DNA of 64,000 bases, taken from contig JAEUUO010000011.1 in NCBI GenBank assembly GCA_016787575.1, positions 1 to 64,000 on the forward strand, written 5' to 3'. Position numbers and translations under genes: made by a program. Within the stretch, counting starts at the first letter, position 1, and every line of letters starts with the position of its first letter. The notes under the pieces are model-generated. The model saw only the letters and a program-made list of their open reading frames with translations, did no database searches and was not told the origin of the DNA. Origin of the DNA: Saprospiraceae bacterium. Lineage in GTDB: Bacteria; Bacteroidota; Bacteroidia; Chitinophagales; Saprospiraceae. Shown one piece after another: positions 52,204 through 62,069 of the stretch.

Positions 52204-52821
52204 TTAAAATATATATCCAAACCCAATTCCGTAGCTCCAAACAGGAGATGAACTACTCAACTTATGGTTTATACCAAGCTCAGGCCTTATCGCCCATTTT
52301 TGAAGATTCTTACTAAATCCGGCACCGATTGATACTGAATAAAATCTTTCAAAGGATCCACCAAGCAACACTTCAGCTTTTGGTATTAATGAAATATCTA
52401 TATATTGATTGATAGCATGGGTCAAAATCAGTTTAGGGCTTGCGGTAAATTGAAAACCTTCCTTGCCAAAATAAATACTGAGCGGTAGACTAGCAGCAAC
52501 TTTGTTCTTATAGATTGATATTTTCGAACCAATGGAGAAATGATGATTTAAATCCACGGACTTTAAATGTGAATAACTTAACTGGAGTTCCATTTTATTT
52601 GAAATTCCAAAACCAAAACGAATTCCGGTATTTTTAATAAGACTTTTGTCAATCTCTTCCGGCGAATTATCACAAATTAATTGAAGACTGGAATAAAAGC
52701 CGGTAAATTGAATTTCTTTGTTCTTCAAAGTGGATGCAGATTCAAAATTTTGATTTAATTGGGACTTGCCACCGGTGACAAATGCAATTGAAGAGAGTAA
52801 TAGCAGGAAATTTTTTTTCAT
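52204..52821 (-). CDS. Outer-membrane beta-barrel protein
   Basis: The product has 205 aa with signal peptide KNFLLLLSSIAFVTGGKSQ. The mature part is a regular alternation of amphipathic strands (IRFGFGISNKMELQLSYSHL, HHFSIGSKISIYKNKVAASL, FYSVSIGAGFSKNLQKWAI). It ends in a terminal aromatic (VWSYGIGFGYIF), as in small outer-membrane barrels. It resembles transporter-like barrel proteins common in Bacteroidota. The ligand is unknown. It is transcribed toward the DsrE pair and has no obvious partner. Confidence 0.65.
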   Translation of the reverse strand: MKKNFLLLLSSIAFVTGGKSQLNQNFESASTLKNKEIQFTGFYSSLQLICDNSPEEIDKSLIKNTGIRFGFGISNKMELQLSYSHLKSVDLNHHFSIGSKISIYKNKVAASLPLSIYFGKEGFQFTASPKLILTHAINQYIDISLIPKAEVLLGGSFERFYSVSIGAGFSKNLQKWAIRPELGINHKLSSSSPVWSYGIGFGYIF

Positions 52822-53059
52822 GATGCTTATTTTATGGTTTTAATTGTTTGATCCATTCATTGAAATTTTTATCCGAGCCTGCATCCCAAATGGCAAAGCT
52901 TTCACTTTACCCAAGCATTCAGCTCAACAATTTCACTTAAAATATCTTAATAAAGATACAGAATTGTATTTCATGTTGCATCTGGTACCTGGATCCGTCT
53001 CCATGTGGGTTCATATGATTGCAATTAAAATTAATATTATTTATTATTATAATGTATTA

Positions 53060-53067
53060 TATCTTTG
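53060..53067 (+). promoter_or_regulatory. -7 element of mnmA
   Basis: TATCTTTG fits TAnnTTTG and ends 14 bases before the mnmA ATG. The -33 partner is not distinct in the AT-rich upstream DNA. Confidence 0.45.
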
Positions 53068-53081
53068 TATCTTAGTCTTTT

Positions 53082-54182
53082 ATGAGTAAAAACGGCAAAA
53101 TATTGGTGGCCATGAGTGGAGGTATTGACAGTACCGTTACCGCTTTATTGCTCCATGAAGCCGGTTATGAGGTAATCGGGGTAACCATGAAAACATGGGA
53201 TTATGCAAGTTCGGGTTCTTCTAAAAAGGAAACGGGTTGCTGTAATCTGGACTCGCTTCAGGATGCGCGCCGGGTCGCGGTTGATATGGGATTTCATCAT
53301 TTTATTTTGGACATCCGGGATGAATTTGGTGAAGCAGTTATTGAAGATTTTGTAGATGAATACCTGGCAGGTAGAACTCCAAATCCTTGCATTCTTTGCA
53401 ATACGCACATCAAATGGAATGCACTTTTGAAACGTGCCAATGCGCTTGATTGCGAATTTATCGCAACGGGTCATTATGCTAGAATCAATCAAAAAGAAGG
53501 TCGCTATTTTGTGTCTAAAGCGCATGATTTGAATAAGGATCAATCTTATGTGCTTTGGGGACTCAGTCAGGAATCTTTGAAACGGAGCATGTTTCCTTTA
53601 TCAGAACTGTTAAAACCGGAAGTGCGCAAAATTGCATTTGAAAGGGGATATAGTGATCTTTCAAAAAAAGCAGAGAGCTACGAAATTTGCTTTGTACCGG
53701 ATAATGATTATAGGGGATTTCTAAAAAGACGGGTCGATGGACTGGAAGAAAAAGTAAAAAATGGTAACTTTATAGATAAGGATGGCAATGTGATTGGAAA
53801 ACACGAGGGTTATCCATTTTTTACAATCGGACAACGCAAAGGTTTGGGAAAAGCATTTGGCAAACCAATGTTTGTGGCTGAAATTTTTCCTGAAACAAAT
53901 TCAGTGATGTTGACAGAAGAAGAAGATTTAATCCGGCAACAATGTTTTGTAAATAAAGTAAACTGGTTAAAATACCCCGCTACCAATCCGGATCTGGAAT
54001 ATGTTACAAAAATCCGCTATAAAGATGCGGGGCATCAATCTATAGTTAAGTCTTACGGTGATCATTTGGAAATTGATTTTATAGGACCGGTGAAAGGCAT
54101 TGCTCCCGGACAATCTGCAGTGGTCTACGAAGGAGATGATGTGGTATGTGGGGGTATCTTGTATCGTTCCATTATTCATTAA
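53082..54182 (+). CDS. mnmA: tRNA 2-thiouridylase
   Basis: The product has 366 aa, normal length. The ATP-binding PP-loop is AMSGGIDSTVTALLL (10-24). The catalytic cysteine pair is in NPCILCNTHIKW (about 100-111) and SYEICFVPDNDYRGF (about 200-214). TGHYAR and the FTIGQRKGLG segment are also conserved. It puts sulfur on U34 of Lys, Glu and Gln tRNAs. It is the first gene of a run with a lipoprotein gene and rimM. Confidence 0.97.
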   Translation: MSKNGKILVAMSGGIDSTVTALLLHEAGYEVIGVTMKTWDYASSGSSKKETGCCNLDSLQDARRVAVDMGFHHFILDIRDEFGEAVIEDFVDEYLAGRTPNPCILCNTHIKWNALLKRANALDCEFIATGHYARINQKEGRYFVSKAHDLNKDQSYVLWGLSQESLKRSMFPLSELLKPEVRKIAFERGYSDLSKKAESYEICFVPDNDYRGFLKRRVDGLEEKVKNGNFIDKDGNVIGKHEGYPFFTIGQRKGLGKAFGKPMFVAEIFPETNSVMLTEEEDLIRQQCFVNKVNWLKYPATNPDLEYVTKIRYKDAGHQSIVKSYGDHLEIDFIGPVKGIAPGQSAVVYEGDDVVCGGILYRSIIH

Positions 54183-54196
54183 TTAAATTGTACTTG

Positions 54197-54985
54197 TTGA
54201 ATTCTAAATTTCATTTTGCTTCTTCTAATGTTCAAGGCCTGAACTTCGTTTTTTTAATATTCGGAGTTTGGATATTAACCAGCACCGCTTGTACAAAAAA
54301 TGAAACTGAACAATTGGATGATATCCAAATGGGTTATAATTATTTTCCAGTACAAATTGGAAACGAATGGGTGTATCAAACGGATTCTATTATTTATTCT
54401 CTGCAAGCGCTTGTTCAAATCGATTCTTCCCGATCGTTTATTCGGGAAGTTGTAGTAGATACGTTTAGAGATGCTGTCGATCAGTTGATCTATCGCTTAA
54501 ATGTATTTTATGCAAAAGATACTTCATTGGGTTGGGATTTGATAAATTCATCTTTTATCGAATCTAACAAATTGCATCTGATTAAAAAAGAAAATGGATT
54601 AAGTTTTGTTCGACTGGTGTTTCCAGTATTGACGAATAAAGCATGGGATGGAAATAGCATGATTCAGGCAAAAACCAACATTGTCATTAAAGGTGAATTG
54701 TTGGAAGCCTATGATGATTGGTATTACCGCTATAAATACATAGACAAATCTGAGTTTATAGGTGTTAAATCATTCGATAAAGTTTGTAAAGTTTTGGAAG
54801 TAGATAATGAAGACATCATCAGCAAACGCTATTCTGAAGCACGTTATGCCAGGGATGTTGGGATGGTATATCGCGAACTTTGGATTTTGGATACCCAAAA
54901 TACGGATCTCAATAAATCCTTCAGAGATCGGGCAGAAAAAGGTTTCATATTAAAACAAACACTCGTATCATATTTCGTGCAATGA
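54197..54985 (+). CDS. Hypothetical lipoprotein between mnmA and rimM
   Basis: The frame is open from an ATG at 54146 inside mnmA. That start would overlap mnmA by 37 bases and add an odd leader, so I prefer the TTG at 54197; this is uncertain. A hydrophobic segment (LNFVFLIFGVWILTSTAC) with a Cys looks like a lipoprotein signal. The mature part begins YFPVQIGNEWVYQTDSIIYS, a strand pattern frequent in Bacteroidota lipoproteins, and goes on beta-rich to FRDRAEKGFILKQTLVSYF. It overlaps rimM by 4 bases. Function is unknown. Confidence 0.55.
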   Translation: MNSKFHFASSNVQGLNFVFLIFGVWILTSTACTKNETEQLDDIQMGYNYFPVQIGNEWVYQTDSIIYSLQALVQIDSSRSFIREVVVDTFRDAVDQLIYRLNVFYAKDTSLGWDLINSSFIESNKLHLIKKENGLSFVRLVFPVLTNKAWDGNSMIQAKTNIVIKGELLEAYDDWYYRYKYIDKSEFIGVKSFDKVCKVLEVDNEDIISKRYSEARYARDVGMVYRELWILDTQNTDLNKSFRDRAEKGFILKQTLVSYFVQ

Positions 54986-55500
54986 TTCAATTAATTGAAG
55001 CAGGACGAACGTATAAAGTCTATGGATTAAAAGGAGCCTTATGGATTTACATAGCTAAGAAATTTCAGGCTTTTGTAAAAAAGAATAAGGTTATTTTTTT
55101 TAATGTAGAAGGAAACCCTGTTCCTTTTTTTATTGAGAAAATTTCTGTTGATGACAATTGGTTGGTTCAATTAAAAGATGTTGAAAATCCAGAAACAGCT
55201 GCATTGCTGACCAATCAAAGCATTTATGTGGATCAAAGCAGAATGAAAATGGATCCTGGTAAAATGGATGAAGAAATGGATGATGAAGAAAGCTGGATTG
55301 GATTTACTTTATTTGATAAGACTTCCGGTCATTCCGGAATTATAAATGCTATTGAAGAATTTCCACAACAATTAATGGCTGTTGTATCGTTTAAAGATAA
55401 AGAGCATTACATACTTTTAAGAGAAGAATGGATTCAGCACGTAGATGCGAATTCTAAAACCATTCACATGGAATTACCGGAAGGAATGTTTGATCTTTAG
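54982..55500 (+). CDS. rimM: Ribosome maturation factor RimM
   Basis: The product has 172 aa, typical length. The N-terminal beta-barrel opens with IEAGRTYKVYGLKGALWI, a form of the family's G-x-hxKxhGhxGxL. The PRC-barrel part follows (WIGFTLFDKTSGHSGIINAIEEF, then HYILLREEWIQHVDANSKTI). It helps assemble the 30S subunit head. Placement after mnmA gives an RNA/translation operon. Its stop overlaps the convergent transporter's stop by 4 bases. Confidence 0.85.
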   Translation: MIQLIEAGRTYKVYGLKGALWIYIAKKFQAFVKKNKVIFFNVEGNPVPFFIEKISVDDNWLVQLKDVENPETAALLTNQSIYVDQSRMKMDPGKMDEEMDDEESWIGFTLFDKTSGHSGIINAIEEFPQQLMAVVSFKDKEHYILLREEWIQHVDANSKTIHMELPEGMFDL

Positions 55501-56804
55501 GCCTGATAAATCATACCTGCTACACAAGCTGTCATTAAACAAGCGATGGTTCCACCAATCAATGCCTTGATGCCTAAAATACTTAAATTTTCGCGTTGAT
55601 TTTCAGCAAGCGTGCTAATGCCGCCAATTTGGATTCCAATGCTGGCAAAATTTGCAAAACCGGACAAGGCATACGTTACTATCAAGGTTGATTTTGAAAA
55701 GGCTTGCAATACATTTTCGTTAAGCATTTTTGACAGCGTACCGTAGGCATAAAATTCATTGACCATCATTTTTTCTCCTAATAATTGTCCGACGGCTAAT
55801 ATATCCTGTATTGGTGTTCCAATTAACCAGGCTAAAGGAGCAAACAAATAACCAAACAAAAGGCGCAAACTCAATCCGTCGTAGCGATGGTTGGTCCAAT
55901 CTACAATCATTGCATTTAATTGAGTAAGTGAACCAATTTTCAATAATAAAGCATCCGTTAGATAGATTAACGCAGTAAAGACAATGAGCATGGCTCCAAC
56001 ATTTACAGCCAATTTTAAACCATCGGTCGTACCCATCGAAATAGCATCCAGAGCATTTCTTCCTAAGCTGGATTTGGGAACTTTGATTTCACGTTTTAAA
56101 TTGGACTCATCTGGATTTGGAAACATAATTTTGGAAACAACTATAGCTGCAGGTGCTGAAATAATGGATTGTGTCAATAAATGCAGCGCATAATATGATT
56201 GTGCAGTTGGATCTGTTCCGCCCAACATTTGGACGTAGGCACCCAAAACAGAACCAGCGGTATTGGCCATGCCTCCTACCATAATTAATAATATTTCAGA
56301 TTTATTCATGGCCGCCAAATAAGGCCGAATCATAATGGGAGCTTCCGTTTGTCCTAAGAAAATATTTGCAGCCGTAGACAAACTTTCAGCACCTGAAAGC
56401 TTCATTGATTTTGAAAGCAGCCAGGCAAAGAGCCAACAGATTTTCTGGAGTATGCCTAAATAATAGAGAAGTGCCGACAAAGCAGAAAAAATTATAATGG
56501 TTGGAAGTACCTGAATTGCAAATACAAAAGCCCAGGCTTGACCCGGATCTGATAAATTACCAAATAAAAATTCTGTGCCTTTATGAAATATACCAATCAG
56601 TGATACGAAACGCGAAGAAATCCATTGAAAAACAATGTGGATGAAATTTACTTTCATCACACCCAAGGCAAACATAATTTGCAAAAAGCAGCCCACGGCT
56701 ACCAACTTCCAATTAATATTTTTCTTGTTATTGCTAAATAAATAACTGATTAAGATCAAGGAAGACAATCCAATCAAGCCTCGAAGTATTTCAATTCCGT
56801 TCAT
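55497..56804 (-). CDS. Concentrative nucleoside transporter (NupC/CNT family)
   Basis: The product has 435 aa with about ten hydrophobic helices. Family signatures are VFAIQVLPTIIIFSALSALLYYLGIL, ESLSTAANIFLGQTEAPIMIRPYL (the conserved GQTEAP substrate site), MANTAGSVLGAYV and LSGFANFASIGIQIGGI. It is an inner-membrane importer of nucleosides driven by Na+ or H+. It is divergent from the uridine kinase gene (66 bp apart), which makes a salvage pair: uptake, then phosphorylation. Confidence 0.93.
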   Translation of the reverse strand: MNGIEILRGLIGLSSLILISYLFSNNKKNINWKLVAVGCFLQIMFALGVMKVNFIHIVFQWISSRFVSLIGIFHKGTEFLFGNLSDPGQAWAFVFAIQVLPTIIIFSALSALLYYLGILQKICWLFAWLLSKSMKLSGAESLSTAANIFLGQTEAPIMIRPYLAAMNKSEILLIMVGGMANTAGSVLGAYVQMLGGTDPTAQSYYALHLLTQSIISAPAAIVVSKIMFPNPDESNLKREIKVPKSSLGRNALDAISMGTTDGLKLAVNVGAMLIVFTALIYLTDALLLKIGSLTQLNAMIVDWTNHRYDGLSLRLLFGYLFAPLAWLIGTPIQDILAVGQLLGEKMMVNEFYAYGTLSKMLNENVLQAFSKSTLIVTYALSGFANFASIGIQIGGISTLAENQRENLSILGIKALIGGTIACLMTACVAGMIYQA

Positions 56805-56870
56805 ACCTTGAATAAAAAAATGAAAAATAGAAATAAATACTCAAATTTATGCTTCTGAATTAATAAGTAT

Positions 56871-57479
56871 ATGTTCATAGGAATTTGTGGAGGGAGCGGA
56901 GCCGGCAAAACGGCTTTTATTGAAAATCTGCGAAAACGGTTTTCAGAAGAAGAATTGGGCTTGATTTCTGAAGATAATTATTATAAACCCAGCCAATTTC
57001 AATTGGTGGATGAGCAAGGTGTCATTAACTTTGATATTCCCGAAGCCATTGACCATGAATCTTTTATAAAAGACCTTTACAAGTTACAAGCTGGAGAACC
57101 GGTAATACACAAAGAATACACCTTTAACAACGACCTCCAGCTTTCAAAAACGATTTTAATAAATCCAGCGCAAGTTTATATCATTGAGGGCTTGTTTATA
57201 CTCCATCATGAAGATACGCGAAGCTTGTTGGATCTGTCTGTTTTGATCCATGCAAAAGACAATCTTAAAATTATCCGCAGAATCAACCGAGACAAGACCG
57301 AGCGAAATTATCCTTTAGAGGATGTTCTTTATCGTTATGAGCATCATGTGGCACCTGCCTATGATAAATACATTGATCCTTATATAGATGAACTTGATCT
57401 AATCATCAACAACAACAAAAGTTTTGACCGTGGGGTAGATGTATTGACAGCTTTTATCAGGGAGCATTTAAAAAAATAA
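56871..57479 (+). CDS. udk: Uridine kinase
   Basis: The product has 202 aa, typical. The P-loop is GICGGSGAGKTAFIENL (4-20). ISEDNYYKP binds the nucleoside and FDIPEAIDHESF holds the catalytic region. VYIIEGLFIL and RRINRDKTERNY (lid) complete the fold. It converts uridine and cytidine to UMP and CMP. It lies next to the nucleoside transporter gene. Confidence 0.92.
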   Translation: MFIGICGGSGAGKTAFIENLRKRFSEEELGLISEDNYYKPSQFQLVDEQGVINFDIPEAIDHESFIKDLYKLQAGEPVIHKEYTFNNDLQLSKTILINPAQVYIIEGLFILHHEDTRSLLDLSVLIHAKDNLKIIRRINRDKTERNYPLEDVLYRYEHHVAPAYDKYIDPYIDELDLIINNNKSFDRGVDVLTAFIREHLKK

Positions 57480-57989
57480 GATTAAATTTTGCAATAAATA
57501 ATCTTAATAACTTCAAATGGCCGCATATATATAAAGTTCCAAAAGGGTTCCTGTCAACAGCAATTGAGATTAGTTGGTTTAAAAACAAACATAAGAACAT
57601 CCATTCTTAATCGTATCCATTTTCACAATCATAAGATTGCACCGTTTAAGTTTCACCATTCCAGCATTTAATAATAGATGCATCGTAGCATCTTAGGGTT
57701 GCTGGATTTTAGAACAGTGCCATTTCAACATTAGAGCACCGCAGGGTTTCAGCATTGCTGCATTGAAGAATTTCCCCCAAGTACGGTTTACACTTTTCAG
57801 CTATATGATAAATTATACATACATAATTTTATTAATATATATAAATTAAACGAAATCAATAATATATACTGAATAATTCCTTTAAATATCTTCCAGAATT
57901 GGACGCATTATAAATAATTGGTATATATTTTGAAGGGTATGCTGGACTGGCTAGGCTTACACGATTAAAAAACCTTAAACTGTTTATCC
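57480..57989. other. Intergenic region with degenerate repeated words
   Basis: There is no gene here. Between 57620 and 57780 the words gcaccg, cagcatt, tttca and gctgcatt recur in loose order, like a worn-down tandem repeat. The last 200 bases are very AT-rich and should hold the promoter of the surface-protein gene, but I cannot place it. Confidence 0.35.
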
Positions 57990-60900
57990 ATGAACCGAAG
58001 TTTGATTTTATTTAAATGGCTCAGTTTGTTTTTTGTATTGGGATGTTGGATCCCGGCAAACGGAATTGCGGCTATTAAAGCGAATGCAGCATACATGCCG
58101 CCTATGGCCTGTAATGATGTCGTTCAAATTTCATTAAATAATTTTTGTCGTGCTACCGTAACCCCTGAAATGGTCTTGGAAGACATGATAGGTGTTGCCG
58201 CGGATTATACGATCCAAGTATATTACAAGGATGGTTCGCTGCAGCCTGATTTATTGTTTGATGCCAGTGATATTAGAAAAACCTACAGTTTTAAAATCTG
58301 GCACAATCAATCCGGCAATTCTTGTTGGGGAAAAATATTTATTGAAGATAAATATCCACCGGAACTTCTTTGTGAACGGGATACAGTGCGCTGTGGAGAT
58401 ACCATTACACCAGAATATTTAGGTTTCCCAATTCCTTCTATTTTTGTTGTTACCATTGATTCCATTGGTCCAACTTCTTATTCAGTTGGGGGATGGGATT
58501 ATTGTGGTAAAGTTATTTTAAGTTATAAAGATTACGTAACAACATTTCCTTGCGATAGTTATTGCATTCGTAGAATTGTGAGAACCTGGTGGGCAGAAGA
58601 TGAAAGCGGAAATTCATCGCATTGCAGTGATACTATTTGTGTAATTCGACCAAGTTTTACAGACATAGTCTTTCCACATCATTACGACGATTTTGATAGA
58701 AAACACATTGCTTGCGACACGGTATATCCAAAATTACCGAATGGAAGTCCATCACCGGCTTTTACCGGATGGCCTGTGCCAATAGGATGTACAACATTAA
58801 ATGCCAGTTATTCTGATTTAGTCATTCCAATTTGTGGAAGTAGTTATAAAATTCTTCGAAGATGGATCATATTAAATTGGTGTGGCGGAGATATAATTGA
58901 ATACAATCAAATCATCAAAGTAGTTGATGATAAAGCTCCCGAATTTAATTGCCCTAAAGATCTTACCATGGGCATGCAAGCATATTCTTGCAGCAGTTAT
59001 GGTAAATTACCCGAACCGGATTCGGTATATGATTGCAGTGACTGGCATTATGAAATTTTTACCATGATTGCTGATTCAAAATCAGGGACTCCGCAAACTC
59101 GTGGAAAAACTTATTTAGTTTACGATACCACTCAACATTGTTATTTTCTGGATGGGGCACCTGAAGGAAGAATATGGATTGTTTATCAATTGACAGATGT
59201 TTGCGGCAATCAATCAAGCTGCACAATTGAAGTGGGTGTGGTAGATAATTTGGCACCCATACCGGTCTGTGATCAAAAGACAGTCGTCTCTTTAAATGTT
59301 GATGGAACCGCCAAAGCATTTGCCTATACCTTTGATGACGGCTCTTTGGATAATTGTGGAATTGATTCATTTAAAGTTCGAAGAATGGATGATCCTTGTA
59401 AAACAGGATCCGATAAATTTGGTGATTATGTTTGGTTTTGTTGTGAAGATGTAGGTAAAACAGTACAGGTTGTTTTACAGGTTTCAGATTATTATGGTAA
59501 TAAAAATACCTGTATGATTGAAGCTACCGTTCAAGATAAAGAACCTCCGGTTGTTATTCCACCGACAGACATTACCATTGAATGTACATTTCCGATCGAC
59601 TGGAATAATTTAAGTCAATTTGGATTCGTCCGATACAATGAATCGGATCGACAGCAAATCATTATACCAGATCCCTATTACCAAAAATCAAATTATGTAG
59701 CAGGTCGTGATGGAATTGCTTTTGATAATTGTGAAGTCCAGTTGTCAGAAAGGTATGAGAAAAATATTCAGTGTAATTCAGGAACCATCGTTCGTTGGTT
59801 TGTAGCTACAGATCGCCAAGGCTTAAAAGATTCAGCATATCAGATTATTACAATTATTAATTCACATAAGTTTAATGGTTCTGATATTCATTGGCCAAAC
59901 GATACAATAATTTATTCATGCGATAAGGTTCAAACCCATCCGGATCAAACTAGATATCCTTGGTATGAAAATAGAAATTGTGCACAGGTTGCAGCAAATT
60001 ATACAGATACTAAATTGTTTGTAGCTGACAGCACTTGCTTTAAAATAATAAGACATTGGGTTGTGATCGATTGGTGTCAATACGATCGCAACGATCCGAA
60101 TTCATATTGGGATCATACGCAAGTAATTGCAGTAAAAAGTTCGGAGCCACCAACCATTGAATCATGCATTCCTGTTGAGTTTTGTGATCAAAATGCATTT
60201 TACAATTCAACAACCAAGCAATGTTTAGGAAGTTATAAACTTGATGGAAAGGGTTTTGATGATTGCACCGAACAGAATAACTTAATTTGGAATTACCGAT
60301 TGGATGAAAACAACGACGGAAGTTTTGGGCCGGTTAAATCAGGTCAGTCTACTGCAGGGGTGTTGCCTATTGGTACCCATCGATTGCGTTGGATTCTAAC
60401 GGATCAGTGTGGAAACAGCTCAACCTGCGATCAGGTATTTACCATAAAGGAATGCAAAAAGCCAACTCCATATTGTATTAATGGAATTGTAACCGTTGTA
60501 ATGCAAGGAAATGGAACTGTAACAGTTTGGGCTAAGGATCTTAATTTGAATAGCTTTGACAATTGTACGCAAACAGATCAATTGCGTTATTCATTCTCAC
60601 CAAATCCAATTGATACTTACATTACTTACAATTGTGACAGTTTATTTAGACAGCGAGCCATTACGAAAACAGTGCGGGTTTATGTAACAGATGAATATGG
60701 AAATCAGGATTATTGTGAAACCACAATCCGGATTCAAGACAATAACAATGTTTGTCCAACCAATGGTCCGGGATTTAATTTGTCTGGTAAAACCAACAAA
60801 GAAAATACAGATGCTATAGGAAATGTGGAAATAGCATTTCACGAACCAAGTACCGGAAGCACATTATTGCAACAAACGAGCAATTCAAATGGAACTTACG

Positions 60901-62006
60901 CATTCCAGGACTTACAATTGATTGATTTTTATCTTACCGCGAGCAAAAACGATGACATAACCAATGGCGTAACTACACTAGATATTGTATTGATTCAGAG
61001 ACATATTTTAGGATTGAAACAGTTGAATTCACCTTATAAAATATTGGCTGCCGACGTCAACAATTCAAAAAGCATAACAGCAAGAGACGTTTCAGACATT
61101 AGACGGGCTATATTGGGAATCACAACTGATTTTCCAAATGCAACACCGATTTGGAAATTCGTTCCTTCTTATTACCAATTTACAGATGCAGAAAATCCAT
61201 GGGATGCTCCTTCTTATATTGAAAGTAAGGAATTGCAAGACCGATTTAACAATGCTGATTTTACCGGTATAAAAACAGGAGATGTTGATTTGTCAGCAGC
61301 GTCTGATTCTAAAAACGGAAAAAGCACAAGCAGGGTTGAAAGTCAAGCCTGGAATTTTGGATCGATGACTCGATTGGAAAGTGGTTTGTATCGCATAGAT
61401 GTAATGCCGTCAATAGATCAAAGCATCGATGGATTCCAGTTGGGACTTAAAACCAAATTTGATAATTTGAATATTATTGATTTGATACCTGGCAGCATGT
61501 CGATAAGTAAAGAGGAATACACACTTACAGATAAGCAAGTAAAAATAAGTTGGGCTTCTAAAGCAGCAATCAACATTCATACGAGCGATGTATTATTTTC
61601 AATTGTTGTAGAAGAAGTTCAAAAATCACAAATTGATAAGAATTTATTTGATGCAGTTTCCGGTTTTTCAAATGAACTTTATATAAATGAACAAGCTTTT
61701 CCATTAAAGTTAAGGTTATTTGGAAAGCAAGGAAATGATTTGCCTTTAATCACTTCTCATCTGTTAAGTCCAAATCCATTTTCTGAAGAATCTATCTTGC
61801 GATTTGAACTTCAGGAAAACAGCCCGTGCCAACTGAAGTTGTATGACTTAACTGGAAAACTTTTAGTGAGTAAGGAAGTACTGGGTGAGCGGGGCCAAAA
61901 TGAACTAGTAATTCGCAAAAAGGATTTAGGTTCTGGTGGTTTATTTTATTATGTATTGTCATCAAGTTATGGATCTGTATCCGATCGGATGATCGTTCAG
62001 GATTAA
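57990..62006 (+). CDS. Giant secreted surface protein with HYR-like repeats, dockerin-like region and T9SS tail
   Basis: The product has 1,338 aa. The signal is SLFFVLGCWIPANGIAA. Many Cys-rich HYR/Ig-like modules follow, each with a P-P or A-P turn and paired cysteines (DKYPPELLCERDTVRCGDT, DKAPEFNCPKDLTM, DNLAPIPVCDQKTV, DKEPPVVIPPTDITIEC). At about 925-975 there is a carboxypeptidase-regulatory-like fold (FNLSGKTNKENTDAIGNVEI). At about 985-1050 there is a dockerin-like pair of calcium loops (TTLDIVLIQRHILGL, AADVNNSKSITARDVSDIRR). The last 85 residues are a T9SS type A domain (LLSPNPFSEESILRF ... SDRMIVQD). It is probably a surface adhesin or matrix protein. A clear terminator follows. 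Confidence 0.85.
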   Translation: MNRSLILFKWLSLFFVLGCWIPANGIAAIKANAAYMPPMACNDVVQISLNNFCRATVTPEMVLEDMIGVAADYTIQVYYKDGSLQPDLLFDASDIRKTYSFKIWHNQSGNSCWGKIFIEDKYPPELLCERDTVRCGDTITPEYLGFPIPSIFVVTIDSIGPTSYSVGGWDYCGKVILSYKDYVTTFPCDSYCIRRIVRTWWAEDESGNSSHCSDTICVIRPSFTDIVFPHHYDDFDRKHIACDTVYPKLPNGSPSPAFTGWPVPIGCTTLNASYSDLVIPICGSSYKILRRWIILNWCGGDIIEYNQIIKVVDDKAPEFNCPKDLTMGMQAYSCSSYGKLPEPDSVYDCSDWHYEIFTMIADSKSGTPQTRGKTYLVYDTTQHCYFLDGAPEGRIWIVYQLTDVCGNQSSCTIEVGVVDNLAPIPVCDQKTVVSLNVDGTAKAFAYTFDDGSLDNCGIDSFKVRRMDDPCKTGSDKFGDYVWFCCEDVGKTVQVVLQVSDYYGNKNTCMIEATVQDKEPPVVIPPTDITIECTFPIDWNNLSQFGFVRYNESDRQQIIIPDPYYQKSNYVAGRDGIAFDNCEVQLSERYEKNIQCNSGTIVRWFVATDRQGLKDSAYQIITIINSHKFNGSDIHWPNDTIIYSCDKVQTHPDQTRYPWYENRNCAQVAANYTDTKLFVADSTCFKIIRHWVVIDWCQYDRNDPNSYWDHTQVIAVKSSEPPTIESCIPVEFCDQNAFYNSTTKQCLGSYKLDGKGFDDCTEQNNLIWNYRLDENNDGSFGPVKSGQSTAGVLPIGTHRLRWILTDQCGNSSTCDQVFTIKECKKPTPYCINGIVTVVMQGNGTVTVWAKDLNLNSFDNCTQTDQLRYSFSPNPIDTYITYNCDSLFRQRAITKTVRVYVTDEYGNQDYCETTIRIQDNNNVCPTNGPGFNLSGKTNKENTDAIGNVEIAFHEPSTGSTLLQQTSNSNGTYAFQDLQLIDFYLTASKNDDITNGVTTLDIVLIQRHILGLKQLNSPYKILAADVNNSKSITARDVSDIRRAILGITTDFPNATPIWKFVPSYYQFTDAENPWDAPSYIESKELQDRFNNADFTGIKTGDVDLSAASDSKNGKSTSRVESQAWNFGSMTRLESGLYRIDVMPSIDQSIDGFQLGLKTKFDNLNIIDLIPGSMSISKEEYTLTDKQVKISWASKAAINIHTSDVLFSIVVEEVQKSQIDKNLFDAVSGFSNELYINEQAFPLKLRLFGKQGNDLPLITSHLLSPNPFSEESILRFELQENSPCQLKLYDLTGKLLVSKEVLGERGQNELVIRKKDLGSGGLFYYVLSSSYGSVSDRMIVQD

Positions 62007-62032
62007 GTTTATAGGTTTAATTAAGGTATTTT

Positions 62033-62069
62033 AAGCCGGTTTGGGGTAGGTTCCAAGCCGGCTTTTTTT
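62033..62069 (+). terminator. Rho-independent terminator
   Basis: Arms aagccgg (62033-62039) and ccggctt (62058-62064) enclose an 18-nt loop and are followed by a T-run to 62069. It lies 27 bases after the surface-protein stop. Confidence 0.85.

Noticed and set aside
52844..53089. An 81-aa plus-strand reading frame before mnmA
   Set aside because: It spans the mnmA promoter region, has low-complexity Tyr/Ile at the end, no family resemblance, and overlaps the mnmA start.
57620..57780. CRISPR array
   Set aside because: The repeated words are short and irregular, with no constant repeat or spacer length and no cas genes in the window.
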